The notes under the pieces were generated by a model. That model ran no database searches. It was not told where the DNA came from and saw only the letters and a program-made list of their open reading frames with translations. From NCBI GenBank assembly GCA_024233085.1, contig JACKQC010000017.1:68019-132018 (forward strand): a stretch of 64,000 bases of DNA, written 5' to 3'. Shown here piece after piece: positions 52,365 to 60,510 of this stretch (the first letter of the stretch is position 1; every line of letters starts with the position of its first letter). A program made the translations under genes and the position numbers. The stretch comes from Akkermansiaceae bacterium (GTDB taxonomy: Bacteria; Verrucomicrobiota; Verrucomicrobiia; Verrucomicrobiales; DEV007).

Positions 52365-53351
52365 ATGAAGACGTTTTCCTTACCTCACGCCGCCGCTCTT
52401 GCCTTCGTCCTGGCCGCCGCCGCGCCCGCGGGCCAGGCGCTGGCCCAGGCCAAGGTCGATTTCGAAAAACAGATCCTGCCGGTGCTGGAGCGCAGTTGCG
52501 TGAAGTGCCACAAGGCTCCCTTCGAGGAAAACGGCAAAACGGTGAAACCGAAGGCCGGGCTCCGGCTCGACGCCGCGTGGGCGATCAAACTCGGCAGCGA
52601 GGACGGCGCCGTTCTGACTCCGGGCAAATCCGGCGAGAGCGATCTCTATCTGCTCACCTCGCTGCCCGCCGACGATGACGACGTGATGCCGCCGAACGAA
52701 AAAGCCGAGCCGCTCAGTGACGCCGAAAAGGAACTCCTGAAAAAATGGATCGACGAGGGCGCGAATTTTGGGGGATGGGCCGGTAATCTGGAGGGAAAAC
52801 CGAAGGAAGTTTCGAACACGGGCGACAAGCTGGCGGTCTCCGAAATCCAGGAAACCTACAAGAAGTTGGCCGAAGGTCTCAAGCCGCTCGAGGAAAAGGC
52901 GTGGAAAGGCGTCACCGCCGCCGGCGGGCGGGTGCTGCCTTTGTCGGACGAGAGCCCGCTGCTCGAAGTCGATTTCCGCCTGTCGGGCGAGGACGCCGAC
53001 GATGCCGATGTGGCGTCCATTGCCGCGGTGGGCGCCAATGTTGCCCGGCTCGATCTTTCCAAGACGGCCATCACCGACGCGGCGCTCGATCATGTGTCGG
53101 GTCTCGACCGGCTGATCCGGCTCGACCTGCACCAGACCAAGACCACCGACGCGGGCCTGGCGAAGCTGGAGGGCCTCGAAAACCTCCGTTATCTCAATCT
53201 CTACGGCACGGAGGTGACCGATGCCGGGCTCGATCACCTGAAAGGGCTCAAAAATCTGGAAAACCTTTACCTCTGGCAGTCGAAAGTGACCGAGGGCGGC
53301 GTGAAAAAACTTCAAAACGCCCTGCCGGAGGCGAAGATCATCTGGAAATAA
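52365..53351 (+). CDS. Secreted cytochrome c (PSCyt1) plus leucine-rich-repeat protein
   Basis: The 328-residue protein starts at ATG 52365 with signal peptide AALAFVLAAAAPAGQALAQA. The haem domain (about 27-130) has FEKQILPVLERSCVKCHKAP with CxxCH and distal DDDVMPPNEKAEPLSD. An acidic linker leads to leucine-rich repeats (about 215-325; LDLSKTAITDAALDHVSGL, IRLDLHQTKTTDAGLAKL, YLNLYGTEVTDAGLDHLKGL). LRR fused to a c-type haem domain is a PVC-group hallmark. Its partner and redox role are unknown. Confidence 0.88.
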   Translation: MKTFSLPHAAALAFVLAAAAPAGQALAQAKVDFEKQILPVLERSCVKCHKAPFEENGKTVKPKAGLRLDAAWAIKLGSEDGAVLTPGKSGESDLYLLTSLPADDDDVMPPNEKAEPLSDAEKELLKKWIDEGANFGGWAGNLEGKPKEVSNTGDKLAVSEIQETYKKLAEGLKPLEEKAWKGVTAAGGRVLPLSDESPLLEVDFRLSGEDADDADVASIAAVGANVARLDLSKTAITDAALDHVSGLDRLIRLDLHQTKTTDAGLAKLEGLENLRYLNLYGTEVTDAGLDHLKGLKNLENLYLWQSKVTEGGVKKLQNALPEAKIIWK

Positions 53352-53399
53352 GACCCGTTGCCGATCCCGGCGCGGCCCGCCGGGTAAAACGGCGCCGAT

Positions 53400-53882
53400 T
53401 CAAGGGCGGATCGCCCGAAACAGCCGGATCATTTCCGCCGCGGCCCGCGCGGCTTCGGTGCCGCGATTGATGGGCGAATCCAAGCCGCAGCGAGCGGCGG
53501 CGTCCCGTTCGTGATCCACCAGAAGCACCTCGTGGATCACTGGAATGAGGTGGCTGGTGGCGCTCCTCGACAGGGACTCGGTGAGGCCGGTCGCGATGAG
53601 GTCGGCGTGGGCGGTTTTACCTCGAATGATCACGCCCAAGGCGATGATGGCGGCCGGACGCTGGCTGTCCCGGCGGCAGAGCGCCTCGACGGTGACGGGG
53701 ATTTCAAAGGCGCCCGGCACCCGGAAAACGTCGATCTCCGCCGCGGGCAGCAGCGCCTCGAGTTCCTTCTGAGCGCCGGCAAGCAGGCCATCGGTGAATT
53801 CGGCGTTGTATCGGCTGGCGACAATCGCGACGGGATGCGGGTCGTTGTCGATGGCCGGGGCGGTGGGCAGGTTGGTTTCCAT
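53400..53882 (-). CDS. ribH: 6,7-dimethyl-8-ribityllumazine synthase
   Basis: The 160-residue protein has VAIVASRYNAEFTDGLLAGA, the substrate loop VPGAFEIPVTVEAL, ALGVIIRGKTAHADLIA (family GxxIRGxTxHF) and the C-terminal NRGTEAARAAAEM. The Phe usual after the substrate-loop His is Ala here. It condenses the ribBA product with the pyrimidine intermediate. It lies 42 bp downstream of ribBA on the same strand. Confidence 0.95.
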   Translation of the reverse strand: METNLPTAPAIDNDPHPVAIVASRYNAEFTDGLLAGAQKELEALLPAAEIDVFRVPGAFEIPVTVEALCRRDSQRPAAIIALGVIIRGKTAHADLIATGLTESLSRSATSHLIPVIHEVLLVDHERDAAARCGLDSPINRGTEAARAAAEMIRLFRAIRP

Positions 53883-53924
53883 GGTCTCTCAATTCGGGGA
53901 AGGAAAAGGGGAGGGGGCGTGGCG

Positions 53925-55136
53925 TCAAAGCAGGTGACCGAGCTTTTCCTTCTTGGTCCGCAGGTAGCGCTCGTTGTGGGGATTGGGCGGCGATTTCAGC
54001 GGCACCTGTTCGATGATTTCGAGGTCATGCCCGTCGAGTCCCACCACTTTCCGCGGATTGTTGGTCATGAGGCGGATTTTGCGGACGCCCAGATCGTGCA
54101 GAATCTGGGCGCCCATGCCGTAGTCGCGCAGGTCGGAGGGAAACCCGAGCTTTTCGTTGGCTTCGACGGTGTCGAGGCCTTCCTGCTGGAGTTTGTAGGC
54201 CCGAATCTTGTTCGCCAACCCAATGCCGCGCCCTTCCTGCCGCATGTAAACGAGGACGCCCGCGCCGGCCTCTTCGATCTGGCTCAGCGCGGTGTGGAGC
54301 TGATTCCCGCAATCGCAGCGCCGGGAACCGAACACGTCGCCGGTCAGGCATTCGCTGTGGACGCGGACCAGCACGGGCGTGTCCGGACCGATCTGGCCCT
54401 TTACCAGCGCGAGGTGCTGCTCCGAGGGGACGATGGTGCTCTGGTAAAGATTCAACTCGAAGGTGCCGTAGTCGGTGGGCATCTCGATGCGTTCGAGCCG
54501 CTCGATGAGCTTTTCCCGGGTCCGCCGAAAGTCGATGAGGGCTGCGATGGTTCCGATTTTCAGGCCGTGTTGTCGGGCGAATTCGGTCAGGCGCGGCAGG
54601 CGGGCGGCTTCTCCGTTTTCGTCCAGGATTTCGCAGATCACACCGGCGGACTCGAGGCCGGACATCCGGGCGAGATCGACGGCGCCCTCGGTGTGCCCGG
54701 CCCGCCGCAGCACGCCTCCCGGCTTGGCCTGGATGGGAAAAATGTGGCCGGGCTGCACCAGGTCGTTCGGTTCCGAGAGCGGATCGGCCAGCACGCGCAG
54801 GGTGCGGGCCCGGTCGGAGGCGCTGATCCCGGTGCTGATCCCGCCGGCGGCGTCCACCGCGACGGTGAAATCCGTGCCGAAGTGCTCCGTGTTCCGCCGC
54901 ACCATGGGCCGGAGCCCCAGCCGCGTCGCCGTCTCGGGCGGGATCGGCGCGCAGATCAGGCCGCGTCCGTGGGTAATCATGAAGTTCACCCCTTCGGCGG
55001 TGATCTTTTCGGCCGCCGCCACGAGGTCACCCTCGTTTTCCCGGTCGGCGTCATCGACGAGAATGACCATCCGGCCCGCCGCGATGTCGGCGATCAGGTC
55101 CTCGATGGGGCTGAAGGGGGATTGGCTGTCCGACAT
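53925..55136 (-). CDS. ribBA: Bifunctional DHBP synthase / GTP cyclohydrolase II
   Basis: The 403-residue protein carries an N-terminal 3,4-dihydroxy-2-butanone-4-phosphate synthase domain (about 1-205; VILVDDADRENEGDLVAAAE, HTEGAVDLARMSG). The C-terminal GTP cyclohydrolase II (about 210-403) has zinc-binding HSECLTGDVFGSRRCDCGNQ and RQEGRGIGLANKI. Both entry reactions of riboflavin synthesis are therefore in one chain, followed by ribH. No FMN riboswitch was recognised in the short upstream gap. Confidence 0.96.
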   Translation of the reverse strand: MSDSQSPFSPIEDLIADIAAGRMVILVDDADRENEGDLVAAAEKITAEGVNFMITHGRGLICAPIPPETATRLGLRPMVRRNTEHFGTDFTVAVDAAGGISTGISASDRARTLRVLADPLSEPNDLVQPGHIFPIQAKPGGVLRRAGHTEGAVDLARMSGLESAGVICEILDENGEAARLPRLTEFARQHGLKIGTIAALIDFRRTREKLIERLERIEMPTDYGTFELNLYQSTIVPSEQHLALVKGQIGPDTPVLVRVHSECLTGDVFGSRRCDCGNQLHTALSQIEEAGAGVLVYMRQEGRGIGLANKIRAYKLQQEGLDTVEANEKLGFPSDLRDYGMGAQILHDLGVRKIRLMTNNPRKVVGLDGHDLEIIEQVPLKSPPNPHNERYLRTKKEKLGHLL

Positions 55137-55266
55137 GTCAGGAATGCGACGGGGATCCGGATGTCACCACCCACCATAGCATCAAGGGCGCGGGTCTCAA
55201 TCGGACGCTCCCGTGCTCGTGGCGAAACCTTTTGTGTTTCATGGGGGACGGGCTTAATCTTGCCGC

Positions 55267-55632
55267 ATGGCGGAAGCGACATTGGAGGCCCGGTTTGCCA
55301 TGGCCCGTTTTGACGAAATCCCGGCGGTCCCATGCCCCTGCGGCGAATCGAAGCGCGCTTTCATGGACGAACCCGAGGGCGTCGCGTCGATGCATCTCGT
55401 CACCATCAAGGCCGACAGCCGGACCCATTACCACAAACGGATGACGGAGATTTACTACGTCCTCGAGGGCGAGGGCGCGCTCGAGCTGGACGGCGATAGC
55501 TTCCCGGTCCGGCCCGGCACGGCGGTCATGATCAAGCCCGGGTGCCGCCACCGCGCGGTCGGAGAGGGGTTGAAAATTCTCAACGTCCCGGTTCCCAAAT
55601 TCGATCCCGACGACGAGTGGTTCGACGAGTAG
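55267..55632 (+). CDS. Cupin-domain protein
   Basis: The 121-residue single-domain cupin has motif 1 SRTHYHKRMTEIYYVLEGEG (two His and Glu) and motif 2 PGTAVMIKPGCRHRAVGEG with the third His. The metal set is therefore complete. Substrate and role are unknown. It may be co-transcribed with the membrane protein 43 bp downstream. Confidence 0.88.
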   Translation: MAEATLEARFAMARFDEIPAVPCPCGESKRAFMDEPEGVASMHLVTIKADSRTHYHKRMTEIYYVLEGEGALELDGDSFPVRPGTAVMIKPGCRHRAVGEGLKILNVPVPKFDPDDEWFDE

Positions 55633-55675
55633 GGGCGCCTCCCGGCCATTTTTTTCCAGCAACTCCGCCAGGCTC

Positions 55676-56554
55676 ATGAACAGCAACGCCGACATTCCGC
55701 CCCCCCTGGAATACACCGCGCCCCAGGCGCCCGTTTCCGCCGGTCCGCCGCCAAAACAGGGGCGCTCGGGAGGCGGAGGATGCCTGGCCGGATGCGGCAC
55801 CGGCTGCCTGATTAGCATCATCGTGCTGGTCCTGATCGTTGGCGGCTTGGTCTGGATGGGGTACAAGGCCGTGAGCCGCGCGGTGGACGAATACACCAGC
55901 GAGCAGCCGATCGTTTTCGTCGAGCCCGAAGCCGATCCCCAGACGATCCAGTCCCTGGTGAGCCAATTCGACGTCTTCCGGACCGCCCTGGCCCAGGGCA
56001 AAGAAGCCCCGCCGCTGACTTTGACCGGGCGGGACATCAACCTGCTGATGTACCATCATCCCGACTGGGCGCCGCTCGCCGGCAAAGCGAACGTCGACAT
56101 CGTCGAGGATCGCATGACGGCCAAGGTCAGCGTTCCGCTCCACGAGATTTTTCCCATCGCCCTCGTGAAGGGGCGCTACCTCAATGGCGAAGCCACCATG
56201 CGGCTCGGGCTTTCCGAGGGTGTGATCGCCGCCTATTTCGACGATCTGAAGATCGGCGACAACCCACTGCCGGGCGAGGTGATGGACCAGATTCGCAACG
56301 AAAATCTCTTCAAAGACGCGAATTCCGATCCCGAATTCAGAAAAATCTTGAGTTCCCTGGCGGAAATCCGCATCGAAAGCGGTCGCTTGATCCTGATGCC
56401 AAAGTCGGCGGCGGAGCGCATCCAGTCCGCCATCCCGGTTCCGACCCAGCCGACGCCCGCGGAGGCCATCCCGCCAACGCCAAATCGGCCGCTCGCGCCC
56501 GACAGGCAGCCCGCGCCACCGGTGACGCCGCCGTTGCCGGTTCCGCCTCGATAA
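55676..56554 (+). CDS. Hypothetical single-pass membrane protein
   Basis: The 292-residue protein has a Pro/Gly-rich N-terminus with a CLAGCGTGC cysteine cluster. One membrane helix follows (LISIIVLVLIVGGLVWMGYK, about 45-65), then an extracytoplasmic domain (about 80-250) with LTGRDINLLMYHHPDW and VSVPLHEIFPIALVKG, and a Pro-rich tail. I do not recognise a named family. It ends exactly where the convergent dhaL gene begins its stop codon. Confidence 0.75.
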   Translation: MNSNADIPPPLEYTAPQAPVSAGPPPKQGRSGGGGCLAGCGTGCLISIIVLVLIVGGLVWMGYKAVSRAVDEYTSEQPIVFVEPEADPQTIQSLVSQFDVFRTALAQGKEAPPLTLTGRDINLLMYHHPDWAPLAGKANVDIVEDRMTAKVSVPLHEIFPIALVKGRYLNGEATMRLGLSEGVIAAYFDDLKIGDNPLPGEVMDQIRNENLFKDANSDPEFRKILSSLAEIRIESGRLILMPKSAAERIQSAIPVPTQPTPAEAIPPTPNRPLAPDRQPAPPVTPPLPVPPR

Positions 56555-57193
56555 TCAAGCCGCGACGATGTAGTCGCGCATCGCCGAGAGGATAATGGTG
56601 ACGCTGACCGCGCCCGCGTCGGGGTGTCCCAGCGTCTTTTCCCCGAGCGTCTTCGCCCGGCCCATGGTGGCGATCATGTCCTTGCTGGCTTCCTTGCCCG
56701 ATTCGGCGGCGTCCGCCACGGCCGCGATGGCCTCGGGGAGGCCGGACTCCGCGACCGCGACCGCTTTTTCGGCGGCGGGGGCGAGGGAGTCGACCATCGT
56801 CTTGTCCCCAACCTTGGCGCCGCCGCGCGTTTGAACGCCCTCGCTGGCCGCCGTGAAAAAGGCCGCCAATTCCCTGGAACCGAAAGACTCAGCTCCGGTA
56901 AGTGCCTTGCCTCCGGCGCGAAACAGGGTGCCGAAGACCGCGCCCGACGCTCCGCCCATGCTCGACATCATGGCCATGCCCATGGTGGTGAAAACTTTTT
57001 CGACCGATTCGAATTCCTGCCCGGCCAACTTGTCCTTCACCGCGTTCATGCCGCGCGACATCCCGATCCCGTGATCGCCGTCTCCAAGTGCCCGATCCGC
57101 GTCGGTGAGCACCGGTTCGGCGGCGATGATGGCGTCGGCGACCGCGAGCATCATGTCGCGGCATTCGGCGGGGGAGAGGGTTTCCTTGGGCAT
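56555..57193 (-). CDS. dhaL: Dihydroxyacetone kinase, ADP-binding subunit DhaL
   Basis: The 212-residue protein starts at ATG 57193 (MPKETLSPAECRDMMLAVAD). It has the ATP-binding motifs DADRALGDGDHGIGMSRGMN and SSMGGASGAVFGTLFRAGG, and ends with HPDAGAVSVTIIL. DhaL holds the nucleotide used to phosphorylate the ketose bound by DhaK. No PTS-type dhaM is nearby, so an ATP-dependent enzyme is likely. The frame runs upstream through the repeat at 57203-57266, but ATG 57193 matches the family. Confidence 0.93.
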   Translation of the reverse strand: MPKETLSPAECRDMMLAVADAIIAAEPVLTDADRALGDGDHGIGMSRGMNAVKDKLAGQEFESVEKVFTTMGMAMMSSMGGASGAVFGTLFRAGGKALTGAESFGSRELAAFFTAASEGVQTRGGAKVGDKTMVDSLAPAAEKAVAVAESGLPEAIAAVADAAESGKEASKDMIATMGRAKTLGEKTLGHPDAGAVSVTIILSAMRDYIVAA

Positions 57194-57202
57194 TTCGGTG
57201 TC

Positions 57203-57266
57203 GAATGAACAGGGTTCGGTGTTGGAGTCAACCCTGTTGGGTCGTCGACCCAACCCTGTTGACTCC
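57203..57266. repeat. Intergenic near-palindromic repeat, locus 6 (three units)
   Basis: Cores AACAGGGTT (57208), AACCCTGTT (57230) and AACCCTGTT (57252) are exactly 22 bp apart with spacers CGGTGTTGGAGTC and GGGTCGTCGACCC. The second spacer is a near-perfect palindrome. It lies between dhaK and dhaL, only 10 bp before the dhaL start codon, and would be part of a dhaKL transcript. Confidence 0.9.
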
Positions 57267-57277
57267 GGCGCGCGGCA

Positions 57278-58315
57278 TCAGCCGCCGTATCGGCCCTCCA
57301 TCTTCGTGAAGCAGACGGACTGGCACGGCAGTTCCCAGAGCCGCTTCAGTTCGTCGTCGAGACGGGTGACGCTGAAGGAAATGCCCGCCATTTCCTGGCA
57401 GGTCACCAGCGGACCGACAATGACGTCGTAGGTCTTGAGGCCCTTGGCGTCGAGGATTTCGCGGGCCTTGCGCAGGGCGATCAGGCATTCCATCATGGTC
57501 GTCGATCCGAGCGAGTTCACGAAGAAGACGATCTCGTCACCCGCCGCGAGGGCCTCGACTTCGTCGTCTTTTTCGAAATCCTCGAAGATGAGGTCGAGCA
57601 TTCTCGGGGTAAGATCGTCGGCGGTCGTCATCGGGATCTCCGCGACCCCGGGCTCGCCATGGATGCCCATGCCGAGGCCGATCATGCTCTCGTCGATGTC
57701 GAAGGTCGGCTTGCCGGTGGCGGGAATCGAGCCCGGTGACATGGAAACTCCGACCGAGCGGGTCTGAAGCACGGCTTTTCGGGTGGTGGCCTCGAGTTCG
57801 TCGAGGGAACCGGCGCTTTGCGAGGCGGCGCCGGCGAGTTTCACGATCGGTACCAGACCGGCGATGCCGCGCCGGTTGTTTTTCTGGGTGGGCGGCGCGG
57901 AGCAGACGTCGTCCCAGATCAGGACGGTGCGCACCTCGATGTCGTCGTCCCCGGCGAGTTCGGCGCCCATGTCAAAATTCATCACATCCCCGGCGTAGTT
58001 GCCATAGAGGTAGAGCACGCCTTTCCCGCGGTTGACGGCCTGGGTGGCCTCGAGCACGATGTCGGGCGGCGGCGCGGCGAAGATGTCCCCACAGGCGGCG
58101 CCGTCGGCCAGATTCCGCCCCACCAGTCCGTGATAGATGGGTTCGTGGCCGCTGCCGCCGCCGACGAGCAGGGCGACCTTGCCGTCGGGGATGTTGGACA
58201 GGGCCAGGGAGCGCTGCCCGACGAGGACACAGTCGCCGTTGTAGGCTTCGACGAGGCCCTCGACGAGTTCGTCCGCGACTTTCAGGGGATCGTTAATCAG
58301 TTTCTTGTGACTCAT
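57278..58315 (-). CDS. dhaK: Dihydroxyacetone kinase subunit DhaK
   Basis: The 345-residue protein starts MSHKKLINDPLKVADELVEG. It has VALLVGGGSGHEPIYHGLVG, VLYLYGNYAGDVMNFDMGAE and the segment GLGMGIHGEPGVAEIP, which carries the His that binds the ketose covalently. It binds dihydroxyacetone or a related ketose. Gene order dhaK-dhaL is conserved elsewhere, but here an 84-bp gap with the repeat intervenes. Confidence 0.95.
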   Translation of the reverse strand: MSHKKLINDPLKVADELVEGLVEAYNGDCVLVGQRSLALSNIPDGKVALLVGGGSGHEPIYHGLVGRNLADGAACGDIFAAPPPDIVLEATQAVNRGKGVLYLYGNYAGDVMNFDMGAELAGDDDIEVRTVLIWDDVCSAPPTQKNNRRGIAGLVPIVKLAGAASQSAGSLDELEATTRKAVLQTRSVGVSMSPGSIPATGKPTFDIDESMIGLGMGIHGEPGVAEIPMTTADDLTPRMLDLIFEDFEKDDEVEALAAGDEIVFFVNSLGSTTMMECLIALRKAREILDAKGLKTYDVIVGPLVTCQEMAGISFSVTRLDDELKRLWELPCQSVCFTKMEGRYGG

Positions 58316-58396
58316 AAGCGGGGAAATTTGGCGAGGTCTAGAAAATTCCCGGCCGGCGGGTTTGTCAACGCCTTTGCCGCCGCGTCCGGTCCGGCT

Positions 58397-59144
58397 TCAG
58401 GGCTCGCGGGTTTCGATCAGCAGTTCGGGGCGGTAGAGGTCGCGATTGCTGCCTTGGAATTCGGCCTTGAGAGTGACCCGGAAGGCCGCGAGGTCGACCA
58501 GGTGCCAGCGGAGAAAGCGCCACCGGCCCGTGTGGCCGTCATGCTCGATTCCGACCAGCAGGTGGTGCGCGTCGTCGAGCACCTTGTTGGTCTGGGTGCG
58601 CGGTGTGAAGTAGAAAGTGCGCAGGCTCGAGGCCAGCGACCCGGCTTCGACGAGCTTGGGATCGAGATAGGCGACGCGGCCGGTGGCCTCATGGACGAGA
58701 CGCAGGTCCGGGTAACCGGCGCGCTGGAGATTTCCCTCCGCCGTGCGCGGATAGTCGCACGAAATGCCGGGTTGCTCGTCGAGATGGCGGAGGATGGCTT
58801 CCTCGAAGTGCGCGCTGGCTTCGTTGATTCGTTCCTCGGTGTTCGTGACGCTGTCTGGCTTGTTGAATTCGGCCAGGGTCTTCGTCATCGCCGTCCGGAT
58901 GGCTTCGAGAATCTCGGCGTCGGGGGACCCGTCCGGGTTGAAGGGCAGGATGCGCTTGCCGGTGGCGGACTCCAACACCGTGGCGAAGGGCACAGCGGTG
59001 AAGACTTTCTCCCCGCCCAGCACGGAATCGACCAGGGCGTCCACCGTCGGCTCCGGCGAGAGCACGACGGGGGCTTTTTCCTCCTGGGAGCAGGCGGCCA
59101 GCACAAAGGCCGCCGCCAGGGACACGATCGGGGGGCGAATCACT
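58397..59144 (-). CDS. Lipoprotein with a PD-(D/E)xK-like motif (unrecognised)
   Basis: The about 249-residue protein probably starts at GTG 59144 (MIRPPIVSLAAAFVLAACSQ), giving a lipoprotein signal with lipobox LAAC. The frame is open further upstream to 59266. The mature protein is mixed alpha/beta. It contains GYPDLRLVHEATGRVAYLDP followed by K, which fits the PD-x(13)-DxK core of restriction-like nuclease folds. An enzymatic role is uncertain. It is divergent from the radical SAM gene. Confidence 0.7.
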
Positions 59145-59287
59145 CCATGACGAATAACACCCGCGTCAACCCCTCGTCGCGGTTTTCGGGCGGCAAAATC
59201 CGCGCGCCACTTCACAAAAACGGAAGGGCGGGTCTTGCCGGGATGGATTGAGTGACGAGGTTTCAATCGTCTCCACCTTTAGAATCC

Positions 59288-60508
59288 ATGATCGATATCA
59301 GTGTCCTCTATACCGGCCTCGAAACCCCGAGCACGCCGCACCGTTACGGTCGCGCCATCACCCAGATCGATCCGCCGGAGCACCAGCGGATGCAGCAGGC
59401 CCGCTCGGCCAAGGAACGGCGCCCCATCGTGGTGTGGAACCTCACGCGCACCTGCAATCTGAAGTGTCAGCACTGCTACACGGACTCGGAGAACAAGCGC
59501 TACGAGGGCGAGTTGACGACGGATGAATGCAAGACGGTGCTCGACGATCTCGCCGAGTTCAAGGTGCCGGCCGTCCTGTTCTCCGGCGGCGAGCCGCTGT
59601 CGCGTCCCGATGTCTTCGAACTGGCCGCCTACGCGCGCGAGAGGGGGTTGCACGTCGTGCTCTCCACCAACGGCACGCTGATTGACCGGGAGACCGCTCA
59701 GCGGTTGAAAGACTTGAAATTCGCCTACGTGGGCATCAGCTTGGACAGCGCATTTCCCGAGGTTCACGACCGGTTTCGCGGCGTGCCGGGCGCCTTCGAC
59801 CGGACGATGAAGGGCTTCCGCCATTGTGTCGATGTCGGGCAGAAAGTGGGCCTCCGCCTGACCCTGACGCGGGAGACCTGCGAGAATCTCGATCATCTTT
59901 TCGATCTCATCGAGCGCGAGGGCATCCATCGCGCCTGTTTCTATCACCTGTGCCCGTCCGGGCGAGGCAAGGATCTTTATCGAATGGATCCCGAACAGAG
60001 CCGCCGCGCGATCGACACCATCCTCGACCGCACGCGCGATCTCAACGAGCGCGGCAAGAACGTCGAGATCCTCACCGTGGACAACCATTGCGACGCCCCC
60101 TATCTCTACCAGCGAATGCTGGCGGAGGATCACCCGCGTGCCCGGCAGGTGAAGGAAATGCTCGAGTGGAACGGCGGCGGCCGCTATTCCAGCGGGGTTG
60201 GCATCTCCAACATCGACTTCAACGGGAACGTCCATTCGGACCAGTTCTCGATGTTCCGGACTTTCGGGAATGTGCGCGACCGGAAGTTTTCCGAAATCTG
60301 GCAGGACGAGTCCGATCCCATCATGGCCGGCCTCAAGGAACGTCTCGATCTGCTCAACGGCCGCTGTGCCGACTGTCGCTTTCTCCGGATGTGCGGCGGA
60401 GGGCTTCGCGCGCGCGCGGAAGTCGTGACCGGCGATCCGTGGGCGTCCGATCCGGGCTGTTACCTGTCGGATGCGGAGATTTTCGAAACGGCCGAGGCGA
60501 TGGCCTGA
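59288..60508 (+). CDS. Radical SAM/SPASM enzyme, AhbC/NirJ type
   Basis: The 406-residue protein starts at ATG 59288 (MIDISVLYTGLETPSTPHRY; AhbC/NirJ proteins start similarly with an RYG). The radical SAM cluster is TRTCNLKCQHCYTDS (CxxxCxxC), followed by LFSGGEPLSRPD and VLSTNGTLID. The C-terminal SPASM/twitch cluster is CADCRFLRMCGGGLRAR with a later DPGCYL. This fits siroheme-route enzymes (12,18-didecarboxysiroheme deacetylase AhbC or heme d1 NirJ). A sulfatase maturase is the alternative, given the adjacent sulfatase, but its cysteine pattern fits less well. No other haem genes are nearby. Confidence 0.8.
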   Translation: MIDISVLYTGLETPSTPHRYGRAITQIDPPEHQRMQQARSAKERRPIVVWNLTRTCNLKCQHCYTDSENKRYEGELTTDECKTVLDDLAEFKVPAVLFSGGEPLSRPDVFELAAYARERGLHVVLSTNGTLIDRETAQRLKDLKFAYVGISLDSAFPEVHDRFRGVPGAFDRTMKGFRHCVDVGQKVGLRLTLTRETCENLDHLFDLIEREGIHRACFYHLCPSGRGKDLYRMDPEQSRRAIDTILDRTRDLNERGKNVEILTVDNHCDAPYLYQRMLAEDHPRARQVKEMLEWNGGGRYSSGVGISNIDFNGNVHSDQFSMFRTFGNVRDRKFSEIWQDESDPIMAGLKERLDLLNGRCADCRFLRMCGGGLRARAEVVTGDPWASDPGCYLSDAEIFETAEAMA

Positions 60509-60510
60509 GA

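Noticed and set aside
55137..55266. Possible FMN riboswitch before ribBA
   Set aside because: The gap is short and none of the conserved FMN-aptamer blocks is visible.
11472..57266. Intergenic repeats considered as CRISPR or integron attC sites
   Set aside because: There are no regular spacer arrays or cas genes. Although ACCCAAC/GTTGGGT match the loose attC core rule, the arms are separated by only three bases, no bulged long stem or cassette genes exist, and no integrase is present.
11472..57266. Intergenic repeats considered as intrinsic terminators
   Set aside because: They lack T-runs, several have cores in direct rather than inverted order, one lies between divergent genes, and real terminators are found separately.
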